Assembly: GCA_016935935.1 (NCBI GenBank)
Contig: JAFGPZ010000234.1
Span: forward strand, 1-27,700
Origin: Deltaproteobacteria bacterium
GTDB taxonomy: Bacteria > Desulfobacterota > Syntrophia > Syntrophales > UBA2210
Length of the DNA stretch: 27,700 nt
Reading direction: 5' to 3'
Shown one piece after another: positions 8,441 to 17,278 of the stretch. The stretch's first letter is position 1; each line of letters begins with the position of its first letter. A program made the position numbers and the translations under genes. The notes below the pieces were generated by a model, which was not told the origin of the DNA, did no database searches, and saw nothing but the letters and a program-made list of their open reading frames with translations.

Positions 8441-9307
8441 ATGAGATTATTCCTCAAAAAGAGCATTCTGACAATGCCCATTCAAGGGTGGATTGGTATT
8501 ACGCTTGTGGTGATCTTCTGGGCATTGAACTGGTCTGTTGATGGTCTTCGCACACACTGGGGGTTTTTCCCTCTGTGGCTTGGATACTGCCTTACAGTCG
8601 ACGCCTTCGTCTATGTAAGGAAGGGGACTTCTCTCCTCACAAGAAGCCCCGGCGCTTATGCCGGTCTCTTCATCATATCGATACCTTCCTGGTGGCTTTT
8701 TGAATTAATCAACGGCTATACACAGAACTGGCATTATGAAGGGCGCCAGTTTTTTACCGATTTTGAATACTTCTTACTGTCCTCTATAAGCTTTTCAACC
8801 GTCATGCCCGCTGTATTCGGCACGGCGGAATTGGTGGGTACTTTCAAATGGATTGATGCATTCAAGAGCGGCACGGAAATTAAGCCGAGAGCGGCATTAA
8901 TTCTCACGATTTTTGTTGCCGGTCTTTTTATGTTTTACCTGCTTCTTTCATGGCCTCTTTATTTCTTTCCCTTTGTATGGGTATCTGTGTTTCTTATTCT
9001 GGAGCCGATCAATGTCTGGTTGAAAAACCGCACGTTATTTCAGTACACGGCAGAGGGAAACTGGGGACCTGTCATTTCTCTATGCACGGGTTGTTTGATC
9101 TGTGGGTTCTTCTGGGAGATGTGGAACTTCTATTCCTACCCAAAGTGGGTGTACAGTGTGCCCTTTGTCGATTTTCTCCATGTTTTTGAGATGCCCCTCC
9201 TGGGCTACGGAGGATATCTTCCCTTCTCTCTGGAACTCTTCGCTTTGTACCACTTGATAATCGGATTGTGTAAGCGCCATAATACACGCGATTTTATCCA
9301 AATTTAA
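8441..9307 (+). CDS. Uncharacterised multipass membrane protein (288 aa)
   Basis: The product is strongly hydrophobic and aromatic, with about 7-8 membrane segments (roughly 15-32, 40-58, 72-92, 108-128, 148-170, 172-192, 210-230, 255-275). Conserved-looking blocks are WWLFELINGYTQNWHY and, near the C terminus, FFWEMWNFYSYPKWVY followed by FEMPLLGYGGYLPF. The repeated W-x-x-E/W pattern in two membrane segments suggests an internal duplication with acidic residues in the bilayer. I do not recognise an assigned function. The nearest AAGGAG lies 20 bases before the ATG, which is too far, and no in-frame start lies closer, so the exact start is uncertain. It stands alone, 121 bases before the thioesterase. 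Confidence 0.75.
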   Translation: MRLFLKKSILTMPIQGWIGITLVVIFWALNWSVDGLRTHWGFFPLWLGYCLTVDAFVYVRKGTSLLTRSPGAYAGLFIISIPSWWLFELINGYTQNWHYEGRQFFTDFEYFLLSSISFSTVMPAVFGTAELVGTFKWIDAFKSGTEIKPRAALILTIFVAGLFMFYLLLSWPLYFFPFVWVSVFLILEPINVWLKNRTLFQYTAEGNWGPVISLCTGCLICGFFWEMWNFYSYPKWVYSVPFVDFLHVFEMPLLGYGGYLPFSLELFALYHLIIGLCKRHNTRDFIQI

Positions 9308-9362
9308 CCCTTGCAAAGAATATGTTGATGTGATTATTTGTCCTTAATAAATGTCAGGCAAT

Positions 9363-9388
9363 GTTCCCTTCGCGTGGGAACGCCACGC
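9363..9388 (+). other. Two overlapping, mutually exclusive hairpins
   Basis: GTTCCC (9363-9368) pairs with GGGAAC (9376-9381), while GCGTGG (9372-9377) pairs with CCACGC (9383-9388). Both stems are perfect 6-mers and share bases, so only one can form at a time. No U-run follows. They lie about 40 bases ahead of the thioesterase start, in its probable leader. Confidence 0.3.
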
Positions 9389-9428
9389 CAGCGAGGCCGT
9401 GTGTAAACAATAATATTGAGGAGTGACA

Positions 9429-9857
9429 ATGGAGCAGTTTAAGAAATCCTTTCCCATCATTGTGGGTATCCCTGTGGCCTGGGGCGATATGGACGCCTTC
9501 AGCCACGTTAACAATGTGATGTACTTCAGATACTTTGAAAGCGCCAGGGTAGCCTATTTTGACAGGCTAAGAATCATTGAGGATATTATGGAAGGGGGAG
9601 ATGGGGCAATTCTTGCATCTACCCAATGTAATTACAGAATTCCATTGACCTATCCCGACACCCTTTCTGTGGGCGCAAAGGTCGTAGAAATGGATGACGA
9701 CAGGTTTCTGATGAAGCATGCGGCCTTCAGTCACGGGCACAATAAAATCGCTGCCGAAGGAACGGCGCTTCTTGTCTCCTACAGCTATCGTGAAAATAAA
9801 AAAATCAGGTTGTCTGAAGACATGAGAAAGCGAATTTCGGAGATTGAGGGCCTTTGA
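9429..9857 (+). CDS. Acyl-CoA thioesterase, 4HBT/hotdog family (YbgC-like)
   Basis: The 142-residue single hotdog domain has the 4-hydroxybenzoyl-CoA thioesterase-type signature WGDMDAFSHVNNVMYFRYFE near residues 18-37. It includes the catalytic Asp (WGDMD) and the HVNN turn that follows. Relatives hydrolyse short- or medium-chain or aromatic acyl-CoA to free acid and CoA in the cytoplasm. The true substrate cannot be read here. The ATG at 9429 has GAGGAG 5 bases upstream and is preferred over the GTG two codons earlier, which lies within that ribosome site. The gene converges with the large CoA activase. Confidence 0.9.
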   Translation: MEQFKKSFPIIVGIPVAWGDMDAFSHVNNVMYFRYFESARVAYFDRLRIIEDIMEGGDGAILASTQCNYRIPLTYPDTLSVGAKVVEMDDDRFLMKHAAFSHGHNKIAAEGTALLVSYSYRENKKIRLSEDMRKRISEIEGL

Positions 9858-9905
9858 AATGGACAACGAGAGATCGAAGACGTGACCCCTGATCCCGCTG
9901 ACACC

Positions 9906-12900
9906 TCAGGCATAAGAACTCTCGGCTTTTTTCATTTCTTCGTGCACCCTTCCGGCCTGAAGGAGGAAGGCTTCCACTTTAGCCGTTATGATTTGGGGGA
10001 ATCTGTTCCCGTCGGTTTCAATGGCAAGAAAAGGCAGATCTTCTATCTTTTGTGCAAGGTATTCGACCTTGTCGGTTTTCACACCCGTTCTTATCTTGCC
10101 CTCCATATTCATTTCACCCGTCACGACGGCTTCTGCCAGACGATTTGGCATGCATCCGAAGGGGCCTATGGCGATGACACCGCAGTAGTGATCCAGGATA
10201 TCATTGATTGCCGCACCTGCCGTGAGTATTGCCTCGCCCACTAGTTCAGGCCTTATAAGGTGTTTTGTGTGACTAATGATGTGATCCACATCTTCCAATC
10301 TGTTAAGGCACAGCCCCGATTTCGATAAAATTCGGCGGATTATCTTTTCATGCTTTCTCATGTAGAGCGTCCTGAAAAAGACCGACATTCTGTCCCTGTG
10401 TGTATAATCACCCGTTGACAATTTGTTTTTGACACACCATGCGGTGTAATATATCCATTCGGCAAGCGTCGAAACCTTTACAGCGAAGCCCCTTTCAGCC
10501 AGTTCTTCAGTAAGGAATTGACGTGAGATGTCATCATGGCGAACGTATATCTCTCCCGTGAGCAAGACGACAGGGGTGTTTTCTATCTGGGTTTTTACCT
10601 CGATTTTTTTTAATGTTTCCGCCACTCCCTCCAAACTTTTCTCCATAATCTTGAAATTGCAGGCCCTTTCCATCAACTCTATAACCCGCTTCCATTCGCC
10701 TTCAAAGATTTTCATGGCCCTTTTCCTGTCGCTAGCCATTGTCAGCAGGAAGGAGTATATCTCCTCAAAAATGTCTGCAACAACGATACCCATCCAGAGA
10801 CGCGCCGTCAGATTCTTTTCGTTCAGAGCGGCGTAACTATTCTCGGCGGAAAGGGAGAAAAGAGCCACGTCTTTCAGCCTGAGTCTGGCTATCAGATCAT
10901 TTAAAAAAACGGAATACTGTCCATATCTGCACGGTCCTGAGGCAGTTGGCATGAAATATATCAGCAATTCATCTTTCCCCTGCCTCTCATCCATATATTT
11001 AAGGAGACCTCCAGTCGTGAGTAGAAGGGGGAGGCATTCCTTGCAGCTTGTGTTTCCCCTGCCAATCTTCAATACCTCTTCATTAGCCGGAGGTAGGGCT
11101 GTAGTGCGAATGCCCGTGCCTCTGAATGCGGCAGCGCCCGACTCGGATATGAAGCGACCCATAGAAGGAAACAAAAGATGGACGCGAGGATCAAAAAGCG
11201 AATGCTCAACTCCCGTGGAGTCTATGAAAATCTCTTTTCCCCCTCTGGCTGTTACTTTTGACGGGACGAATGCTTCATGAACCGCATTAACCGAATGTCC
11301 CCTTTTTTGTTTTTCCAGTTCCCTGTATCTTTCGACGATATCGAGAAAGGCCTCGATCCGGGTCTCCAGTCCGGCGTCAGCAACGTGACTGTCCAGTTCA
11401 AGCGTCAGCGACGGTTTCTCCTCAATGATATCTCTGAAATACCCGACAAGGAAGGAATCGGGGCCACAGGAAAAGTTTGTTATATAGCACCCGAAGAGCT
11501 GTGGGTGTTTTTTGATAAAACTTGCCCCCTTAAGAATTTGCTGTCCAGCCGACCAGTACATGCGCTCCTTTGCCGGTTCTTCCGCGATGGGAAGGTAATT
11601 GAAGGGTATTACACGTATGTTGCGCGACGAAAACTTCTTGGGAATGCCCATATGGGACTCTGACACGAAGGCGGTGTAGGATCTTCCAAAAATAACGATG
11701 CACAGAGCGGCAGGGTCCTTTTCAAGGTCACTCAGTATACCGAGACCTTTTTCCTTCATTTTCCGAAATATTCCCTTTTGAACTTCCACAGCTTCTCTGT
11801 ACGCTATTGCAGCCCTTCTTTTTGATACACCAAGTGTACCCGCCATCGTGACAAATGATTTTTCGGCGCTTCCGAAGCCGGCCGAAAAATCTATGACAGG
11901 CTCCATTATATGCTGCCCTGCCTTCAACACTCTCAAGGTTTTATGATCCTTGAATGTGGAAGCAAGGAAAAAGGGCTCTCCCTGAGAAAGGGGGCAGGTT
12001 ACCCCTTTTCCCAACCCCTTCTCCACGTAGTCACCCTTAAATTGGGGGAGGAAGAGATAGTCGGGGCTCTTGTTCAACAGATTCAAGAAGTACCCGTGGG
12101 CATTCTCGGCGGGGTAACAGAAAGGGGCGTTTTTCCTGTCAATTCCTTCCCTCTCAGGAAGATGGGGAAGAATGGTATTAAAGCCTAGACTAGAAAAGAA
12201 ATGTCTGTACAGGGGGAAGTAGGCATTTACGTGGAAGGACTTGTTGATTCCTATCGTTGGCGTATCTGTTTTCTTCTCCGGTAAAGCCGCTGAAAACACC
12301 ATTTTTTCATAATGATCAACGAGATTGAGATTTTCTGTTTTTATCTTTATCTGAGACCTGAGATTGTACCACCTGTTGCAGGCACCCCCGAAGGGATATG
12401 TTTTGCCTTCTATCCTTATCCTGGCGATTTCACACTTTCTGTCGCATTGTTCTTTTCCGCCCCTGCAGATGAATGTTGGTCCATATCCTATCTCCCTCTT
12501 CATCAACGCCTCTAATGAAAAAGATTTCTCCTGCATCAACCCAAGTGACAATCTCCTTTTTATCTCCAGGGCGACACCGAAGGCGCCTATAAGGCCCGGA
12601 TCTGGAGGAACGATGATACGTTTGCCTGTCAGTGAGGCCATGGCCAGGGGTACGGCCCTGTTATAGCAGACCCCCCCCTGCATGAATACCTTCTTGCCCA
12701 CAGGCCTGTTACCCTTGACACGGTTAGCGTAATTCATGCAGATGGAATAGACAAGTCCGGCTACAATGTCCTCTCTTTCCGTTCCTTCATGCAGGGCGTT
12801 TTTTATGTCGCTGCTTATGAACGCGGCGCACTGGTCATTGAAATTAGGGGGATTTTTCCCTCTCAGGGCGATGTCCGCGATATCCTCCATAGCGATAGAG

Positions 12901-14237
12901 AGGGTTTCATGAGCCGCCTCTTCAAGAAAGGATCCCGTTCCGGCGCTACAGGCTTCATTCATCGCGTAATCGGAGGGAACACCCTTTGTTATATAGGTGT
13001 ATTTCGCGTCCTGTCCCCCGATTTCAAATATAGTGTCGACATCGTTGTCAAAATAGAGAGCTCCAGTGGCGTGGGCAATAATCTCGTTGATAATTCCATC
13101 TGTCATGGCGTGCAGGCCGGCTATCTGTCTGCCCGATCCCGTCACGCCCAGTCCGATTATGTGAATCCTATTTCCGAGATCACCGAGCATGTTGAAAAGA
13201 TGCGTGTAACAAGCCCTTGATGCGCGAACAGGGTCTCCCTCAGTTCTCAGATAGATGGATGCCAGTGTTTTGTCGTCGGAAACTCTGAGCAGAAGGGCCT
13301 TTGTTGTTGTGGAACCCACATCGAGACCTACGATGCAGACATCACCTTCATTAACAATTCCACTGTTGGTTGATCTGAATTCCACCATATTTGAGGCATC
13401 TTCAAGGGGGGGAAGATGAAAGAATGTTTTGTGATCCTTCTTGAAGAGTCTCTTGATACCTGTAAAAGGCACCGTTTCATGATCGAGCGCCCAGAGGGCG
13501 CATCCCAATGATTCAAAGTAGGGCGCCTCGTCTGGTATGCACAGATTGTCTATCTCCTTTTTGAGGTATTCCGTCATAACAGAATTCTGGGCACAACCAC
13601 CTATGAGCATGATATCTTTTTTGGGGAGTTGTTTTAGCAACTCCATGACCTTTCCCGCCATCATCTGACAGAGACCCGCTGTAACCTGTTCCTTTGGAAT
13701 TCCCTTGTTAGTGGCATGTGTGCAGTCGCTCTTGCAGAAGACGCTGCATCGGCCTGAGACCTTGTAGGGTTTTTCCGTGCGGGCAATCGTTATAGACTCT
13801 GCCAGTGGAATCCCCATGCGCTTTATCTGCTGCAGGAAGAATTCTCCCGTGCCGGATGCGCACTTGTTGCCTGTCTGTATGGATGATATTCTCCCGTCTC
13901 GCCCCAGCACATAGACCAGGAAAGTTTCTCCGCCGGCGCTTACTATGGCGCGGCAGCGCTTTCCGTTGCCGTTAACGTAGGGAAAGGCATTTTCTATCGC
14001 CTCCGGTTCAGGTATGGATGTAAGATTGACCGAATTCCTGAATTTTCTTCCCGTAACGGCGACTCGCGATTCCATGGGTATGCCCAATTTTTTGATTGCT
14101 TTAAGGAGGGCTCTTTGGGGATTACCATAATGGGTATCTAAGAGGATGCGCCCAATAGATATTTCGTTCTTTCCATTGCGGCATAGTTCAACGATCGAGA
14201 GCGTTGAAGCGCCTATACAGATACCGAAGGATTTCAT
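9906..14237 (-). CDS. Giant 2-hydroxyacyl-CoA dehydratase activase (two BadF/BcrA-type ATPase modules, DUF2229, HgdB-like tail)
   Basis: This 1443-residue protein carries two ASKHA ATPase modules (about 1-255 and 298-560). Each keeps the two cysteines that in HgdC-type activators bind a [4Fe-4S] cluster at the dimer interface: Cys126 (CASGTG) with Cys164 (GRCSVFC), and Cys430 (CSAGTG) with Cys470 (QCAAFISSDIK). The second module has the phosphate loop GLDVGSTTTKA. A Cys-rich linker with GGACNRWY (about 620-650) leads to DUF2229 (from about 675, IGINKSFHVNAYFPLY). The C-terminal third resembles the dehydratase D component, for example ITNFSCGPDSF. Activases of this family use ATP to push an electron into a dehydratase or reductase cluster. 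These giant fused forms are common in anaerobes, but their target is unknown. No dehydratase subunits lie nearby. No clear Shine-Dalgarno precedes the ATG. Confidence 0.88.
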   Translation of the reverse strand: MKSFGICIGASTLSIVELCRNGKNEISIGRILLDTHYGNPQRALLKAIKKLGIPMESRVAVTGRKFRNSVNLTSIPEPEAIENAFPYVNGNGKRCRAIVSAGGETFLVYVLGRDGRISSIQTGNKCASGTGEFFLQQIKRMGIPLAESITIARTEKPYKVSGRCSVFCKSDCTHATNKGIPKEQVTAGLCQMMAGKVMELLKQLPKKDIMLIGGCAQNSVMTEYLKKEIDNLCIPDEAPYFESLGCALWALDHETVPFTGIKRLFKKDHKTFFHLPPLEDASNMVEFRSTNSGIVNEGDVCIVGLDVGSTTTKALLLRVSDDKTLASIYLRTEGDPVRASRACYTHLFNMLGDLGNRIHIIGLGVTGSGRQIAGLHAMTDGIINEIIAHATGALYFDNDVDTIFEIGGQDAKYTYITKGVPSDYAMNEACSAGTGSFLEEAAHETLSIAMEDIADIALRGKNPPNFNDQCAAFISSDIKNALHEGTEREDIVAGLVYSICMNYANRVKGNRPVGKKVFMQGGVCYNRAVPLAMASLTGKRIIVPPDPGLIGAFGVALEIKRRLSLGLMQEKSFSLEALMKREIGYGPTFICRGGKEQCDRKCEIARIRIEGKTYPFGGACNRWYNLRSQIKIKTENLNLVDHYEKMVFSAALPEKKTDTPTIGINKSFHVNAYFPLYRHFFSSLGFNTILPHLPEREGIDRKNAPFCYPAENAHGYFLNLLNKSPDYLFLPQFKGDYVEKGLGKGVTCPLSQGEPFFLASTFKDHKTLRVLKAGQHIMEPVIDFSAGFGSAEKSFVTMAGTLGVSKRRAAIAYREAVEVQKGIFRKMKEKGLGILSDLEKDPAALCIVIFGRSYTAFVSESHMGIPKKFSSRNIRVIPFNYLPIAEEPAKERMYWSAGQQILKGASFIKKHPQLFGCYITNFSCGPDSFLVGYFRDIIEEKPSLTLELDSHVADAGLETRIEAFLDIVERYRELEKQKRGHSVNAVHEAFVPSKVTARGGKEIFIDSTGVEHSLFDPRVHLLFPSMGRFISESGAAAFRGTGIRTTALPPANEEVLKIGRGNTSCKECLPLLLTTGGLLKYMDERQGKDELLIYFMPTASGPCRYGQYSVFLNDLIARLRLKDVALFSLSAENSYAALNEKNLTARLWMGIVVADIFEEIYSFLLTMASDRKRAMKIFEGEWKRVIELMERACNFKIMEKSLEGVAETLKKIEVKTQIENTPVVLLTGEIYVRHDDISRQFLTEELAERGFAVKVSTLAEWIYYTAWCVKNKLSTGDYTHRDRMSVFFRTLYMRKHEKIIRRILSKSGLCLNRLEDVDHIISHTKHLIRPELVGEAILTAGAAINDILDHYCGVIAIGPFGCMPNRLAEAVVTGEMNMEGKIRTGVKTDKVEYLAQKIEDLPFLAIETDGNRFPQIITAKVEAFLLQAGRVHEEMKKAESSYA

Positions 14238-14328
14238 AGGATTTCGTATTGTCTCACAGAATTTGTATTGCCTTTAGAAGGGGTCAGGGTAATATTTATC
14301 CCTTGACTATTATGGAGTGGGAATATAG

Positions 14329-14368
14329 CTTTTACTGAATGTTGTCAATGTAAAAGTTCAGGTACAAT
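14329..14368 (+). promoter_or_regulatory. Inverted repeat and candidate promoter ahead of yjbQ
   Basis: CTTTTAC (14329-14335) and GTAAAAG (14350-14356) form a perfect 7-base inverted repeat with a 14-base spacer. A TACAAT -10 box (14363-14368) lies just behind it, with a poorly spaced TTGTCA (15 bases) inside the repeat. An operator overlapping the yjbQ promoter is possible. Confidence 0.3.
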
Positions 14369-14399
14369 AATTTATTCATATAAACGGAAGGAGTGTCTG

Positions 14400-14819
14400 A
14401 TGAATAGTTACCGTAAAGAATTATGGGTAAATGTGCCTACCCGCCTGGCCTTCATAAATATAACGAGAGAAGTGGAAGAGTGTCTGCGAGAAAGTGGAAT
14501 TACTGAGGGATTGGCGCTTGTAAATGCCATGCACATCACCGCCTCCGTGTTCATAAATGATAATGAGTCGGGGTTGCATGATGATTATGAGAGATGGCTG
14601 GAAAAACTTGCTCCCCACGAACCTATTTCGCAGTATCTTCACAACCGGACTGGAGAAGACAACGGTGACGCCCATCTGAAACGGCAGGTAATGGGAAGAG
14701 AAGTTGTTGTGGCTGTTACCGGTGGGAATCTCGATTTCGGTCCATGGGAACAGATTTTTTATGGAGAGTTTGACGGACGCAGAAGAAAGAGGATTCTGGT
14801 AAAAATAATAGGTGAGTAA
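14400..14819 (+). CDS. yjbQ: YjbQ / UPF0047 family protein (secondary thiamine-phosphate synthase-like)
   Basis: The 139-residue protein matches the length and motifs of the YjbQ family (E. coli 138 residues). The central conserved block is [18 protein letters not shown], and the C-terminal block is [24 protein letters not shown]. Its His and Glu residues form the putative metal site. Family members show weak thiamine-phosphate synthase activity when overproduced, but their physiological role is unresolved. GGAAGGAG precedes the ATG by about 6 bases. The last codons and the stop lie inside the hairpin at 14811-14848. It converges with pckG. Confidence 0.9.
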   Translation: MNSYRKELWVNVPTRLAFINITREVEECLRESGITEGLALVNAMHITASVFINDNESGLHDDYERWLEKLAPHEPISQYLHNRTGEDNGDAHLKRQVMGREVVVAVTGGNLDFGPWEQIFYGEFDGRRRKRILVKIIGE

Positions 14820-14848
14820 AGGCAAAAATTGTCAGACCTTTACTCACC
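14811..14848 (-). terminator. Strong intrinsic terminator of pckG, overlapping the yjbQ stop codon
   Basis: A perfect 12-base stem, GGTGAGTAAAGG (14811-14822) with CCTTTACTCACC (14837-14848), encloses a 14-base loop. On the minus strand it is followed by TATTATTTTT, a typical U-tract, so it terminates pckG transcripts 63 bases past the stop codon. On the plus strand no U-run follows, so it can only slow or protect the yjbQ transcript. The yjbQ stop codon (14817-14819) lies inside the stem. Confidence 0.8.
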
Positions 14849-14910
14849 TGTGTACTGTTTCAAAATCAGCTCCAGCTTACAGCCTGGGAAGAGATTAAAT
14901 AATCAAGAGG

Positions 14911-16866
14911 TTACTGGAGCTGTTCGGGATTTACGATGGGGCCGAATTTTGTTTTCAGCGCCAGCAAACCCTTCTTTTGTTCTTTAAGGACCTCAAAGAT
15001 CTGTTTCGGGGCATTGGATTCCTTTCCGTATGCCTCCATCTGCATATCTATCCTGGATACGATATTATCGATGTAGAGGGAAAACTGCTTAATGTAGAGA
15101 TCTTCGGGATAATCTTTACCGATGATGGATTGGAACAACCCCTTCAGATCCTCATATTTTGGAATACCTCCGATTGGGGTTTTGATAACTTCCACCTCAC
15201 CGTGGGCACGTCGTTCCAGCCAGGAGAGCCAGATCTTGACATCCCGTTTCTCTCCAAGAAGCTTCTTCGATTTCCCCCCCCTTGCTTCATGGGTTAGAAA
15301 ATAATTCAAACCTGCCATTACAGGTCTCTTTTCCCGCGAAATATTACCGTTGCCAAAGAACTTAAACTGGGCGTCCATGTAATCCGCCAGTGAACCGGGA
15401 ATAAAAGGCCCATTCGCCCAAGGCGCTCGCTTGACTCCGGTGGCGCCCACCTCGGTTGCAGTTGCCGCCGAGACGATGGAGGCGCCGATGACTACACCTT
15501 CATTGGAGTTGTTAGCAACCCAGACAGGGGGCATTGTGTTGCTATCCCTTCCGCTGTAGGTAATGACCTTTGTCTCAACTCCCCGTGGGTCCTCCGCCAT
15601 TTCAGAATAATTTGCCAGCGCATCACAGGCAAGGGTGCATCTCGCATTGGGATGCGATATAGGGACGGGCTTTCCTTTTTCATCGGTCATGCCCTTTTCC
15701 CATTCGCCCTGAAAATTTTTCCCCTTGAGGGGTATTTCTTCTCCGCTGCCTGTCCAGTGGGGCACGCCGTCTTTATCGATCAGCACATTGGACCATATGA
15801 CCTCTGTCCCCTGATTCCTGAGCAGTTTCATGAGGTGGGGGTCGCCTTCCCAGTTCACGTCTTCAACGATGCCGAAGATACCCGCTTCTGGATTGATGGA
15901 GCGGACAGTTCCTTCTTCATCTATCCACATCTGAGCGAGGTCGTCTCCAACAAAATAATCACCCGCCATGGCGGTTGTGGTTTTACCGCATCCGCTGGGA
16001 GCCGCTCCAGCAAACCAGGTGATGCGACCACCGGGACCCTCCATGCCGGTGATGAACATGTGCTCAGACAACTCGGTGCCTTTCTTTTCATACACTGCCC
16101 TGTCCACTGCAAAGCGGTGATTCCCCTTCTTCAGAAGGAGCGTATTCCCCGCGTATGTACAGTTAAAGCTGTAGGTCGTCAGATGACTCCTGTCCATGAA
16201 TACCCTCGCGTTTGGAAGATCCTCGCGCCGGTTCTTGCCTTCGCTGTGTATGTTGGTGTAGAAGTAACCCAGATTCTCAACTTCCCTTTCAAAATCGACG
16301 AATGTGTTCCTGTAAAGTATGTCTGCACTGTGGGAAACATAGGCGGAGCTGGTTATCTCCAGGGCCGGGTTCGACGCGGGAGATCCCACGGGACCACGCA
16401 TGTAAAACCCCACTATCATGGTTTTACCTCGCATAATGCCAGGCAATTTCCCCTTAATATCTTCCAGTGCTTCCTGCCGCCCCATCTTCCTCGCAAGGGA
16501 ACTGATATTCTCGCCTTCGTTGATTATGTAATAGGTTCGATCTGTAATGCGTCCCTGCTCTTCTTTGAGATCGTAATGGATAGTGTGCTTTTCCATAGGC
16601 AGCGGTGTCTCTTCACCGTTACGGATGCTTAATTCCCGCACATGACTCTTATCTGATTCGGATCCTGTGTTAATAAAGACACAGTCAGGCTCACACATGG
16701 CTATGGAGTTGGCGATTTTTGCTATAACATCTCTATTCTTTATCTTATAAATCTTTGAGAGATTCTCTCTGTCAAGTTTCTCTTCAAAGAGTCTCAAGGC
16801 ATCTTCATGGGTTGTTATGCCGCCAATTTCAGTGACTATATCTATGCCTTTTTTCATTTCTAACAT
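14911..16866 (-). CDS. pckG: GTP-type phosphoenolpyruvate carboxykinase
   Basis: The 651-residue enzyme interconverts oxaloacetate and PEP with GTP/GDP. It is used for gluconeogenesis, or in the reverse direction for anaplerosis in many anaerobes. The nucleotide loop reads AGAAPSGCGKTTTAM, with the reactive-loop Cys at about 293 and P-loop Lys295. This differs from the common PSACGKTN form of animal and many bacterial GTP enzymes. Other family landmarks are YVSHSADILYR, FVGDDLAQMW, INPEAGIFGIVEDV and RAPWANGPFIPGSLADYM. Length and motifs place it with the GTP rather than the ATP family. GAGGAG lies 7 bases before the chosen ATG. It is a single-gene unit with its own terminator. Confidence 0.93.
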   Translation of the reverse strand: MLEMKKGIDIVTEIGGITTHEDALRLFEEKLDRENLSKIYKIKNRDVIAKIANSIAMCEPDCVFINTGSESDKSHVRELSIRNGEETPLPMEKHTIHYDLKEEQGRITDRTYYIINEGENISSLARKMGRQEALEDIKGKLPGIMRGKTMIVGFYMRGPVGSPASNPALEITSSAYVSHSADILYRNTFVDFEREVENLGYFYTNIHSEGKNRREDLPNARVFMDRSHLTTYSFNCTYAGNTLLLKKGNHRFAVDRAVYEKKGTELSEHMFITGMEGPGGRITWFAGAAPSGCGKTTTAMAGDYFVGDDLAQMWIDEEGTVRSINPEAGIFGIVEDVNWEGDPHLMKLLRNQGTEVIWSNVLIDKDGVPHWTGSGEEIPLKGKNFQGEWEKGMTDEKGKPVPISHPNARCTLACDALANYSEMAEDPRGVETKVITYSGRDSNTMPPVWVANNSNEGVVIGASIVSAATATEVGATGVKRAPWANGPFIPGSLADYMDAQFKFFGNGNISREKRPVMAGLNYFLTHEARGGKSKKLLGEKRDVKIWLSWLERRAHGEVEVIKTPIGGIPKYEDLKGLFQSIIGKDYPEDLYIKQFSLYIDNIVSRIDMQMEAYGKESNAPKQIFEVLKEQKKGLLALKTKFGPIVNPEQLQ

Positions 16867-17142
16867 GTTGTTTCTCCTCGTATAAAGTTTACCTGCAAAA
16901 AATATCTACTTTCAATTGGATTTAACGGGCAGAACCTGGATTAAAAATACCCGGGACGTTTGGGATACTGCGCTAAAAACAATACAATAGCCTACGCCGG
17001 TTTTATTCCAGATAAACTCTGGTCCGCTTGTTAATTGGATTTTGTCATTACAGGGACGGAAAGATCAAACCTACTAGATGTTTTGCTAGTGTGGCTTTAA
17101 TATAAATGACAGTAAGCGGAATGTCAACATAAAAACTGGTAT

Positions 17143-17177
17143 ATATTACAGACATGTAATATTTCCTTGACAGGAAA
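17143..17177 (+). promoter_or_regulatory. Pair of inverted repeats over the mocA -35 region (candidate operators)
   Basis: ATATTACA (17143-17150) and TGTAATAT (17155-17162) form a perfect 8-base repeat with a 4-base spacer. Immediately adjacent, TTTCCT (17162-17167) and AGGAAA (17172-17177) form a perfect 6-base repeat, also with a 4-base spacer, which embeds the TTGACA -35 box. This layout suits a dimeric repressor or activator. I cannot assign it to ModE, Fur or any other known regulator. Confidence 0.45.
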
Positions 17178-17194
17178 TCCAGAAAATGTAGAAT
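17167..17194 (+). promoter_or_regulatory. Sigma-70-type promoter of mocA and the downstream cluster
   Basis: TTGACA (17167-17172) is separated by 16 bases from TAGAAT (17189-17194). The expected start is near 17201, about 78 bases before the mocA ATG. Confidence 0.55.
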
Positions 17195-17278
17195 TACACC
17201 TCCTATTCCACATGTAAGGGGTTTAATTTTGCCTCATACTGGAGACTCTGTCTAATCGAGAAACTTACTGTTTGTGCC

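Larger units (their letters stand above)
16867..17278. other. 412-bp divergent control region between pckG and mocA
   Basis: No gene is visible. The left part presumably holds the pckG promoter; the best candidate is a weak TTGAAA (16910-16915, minus) spaced 18 bases from TAAACT (16886-16891). A short repeat ACTAG/CTAGT occurs at 17073-17090. The right part contains the mocA promoter and two inverted repeats, listed separately. From the promoter to the mocA ATG is a leader of about 75 bases with no strong hairpin. Confidence 0.5.

Noticed and set aside
14329..14361. H-type pseudoknot ahead of yjbQ
   Set aside because: The paired segments follow each other with zero-length connecting loops, which cannot span the stems; only a simple inverted repeat remains.
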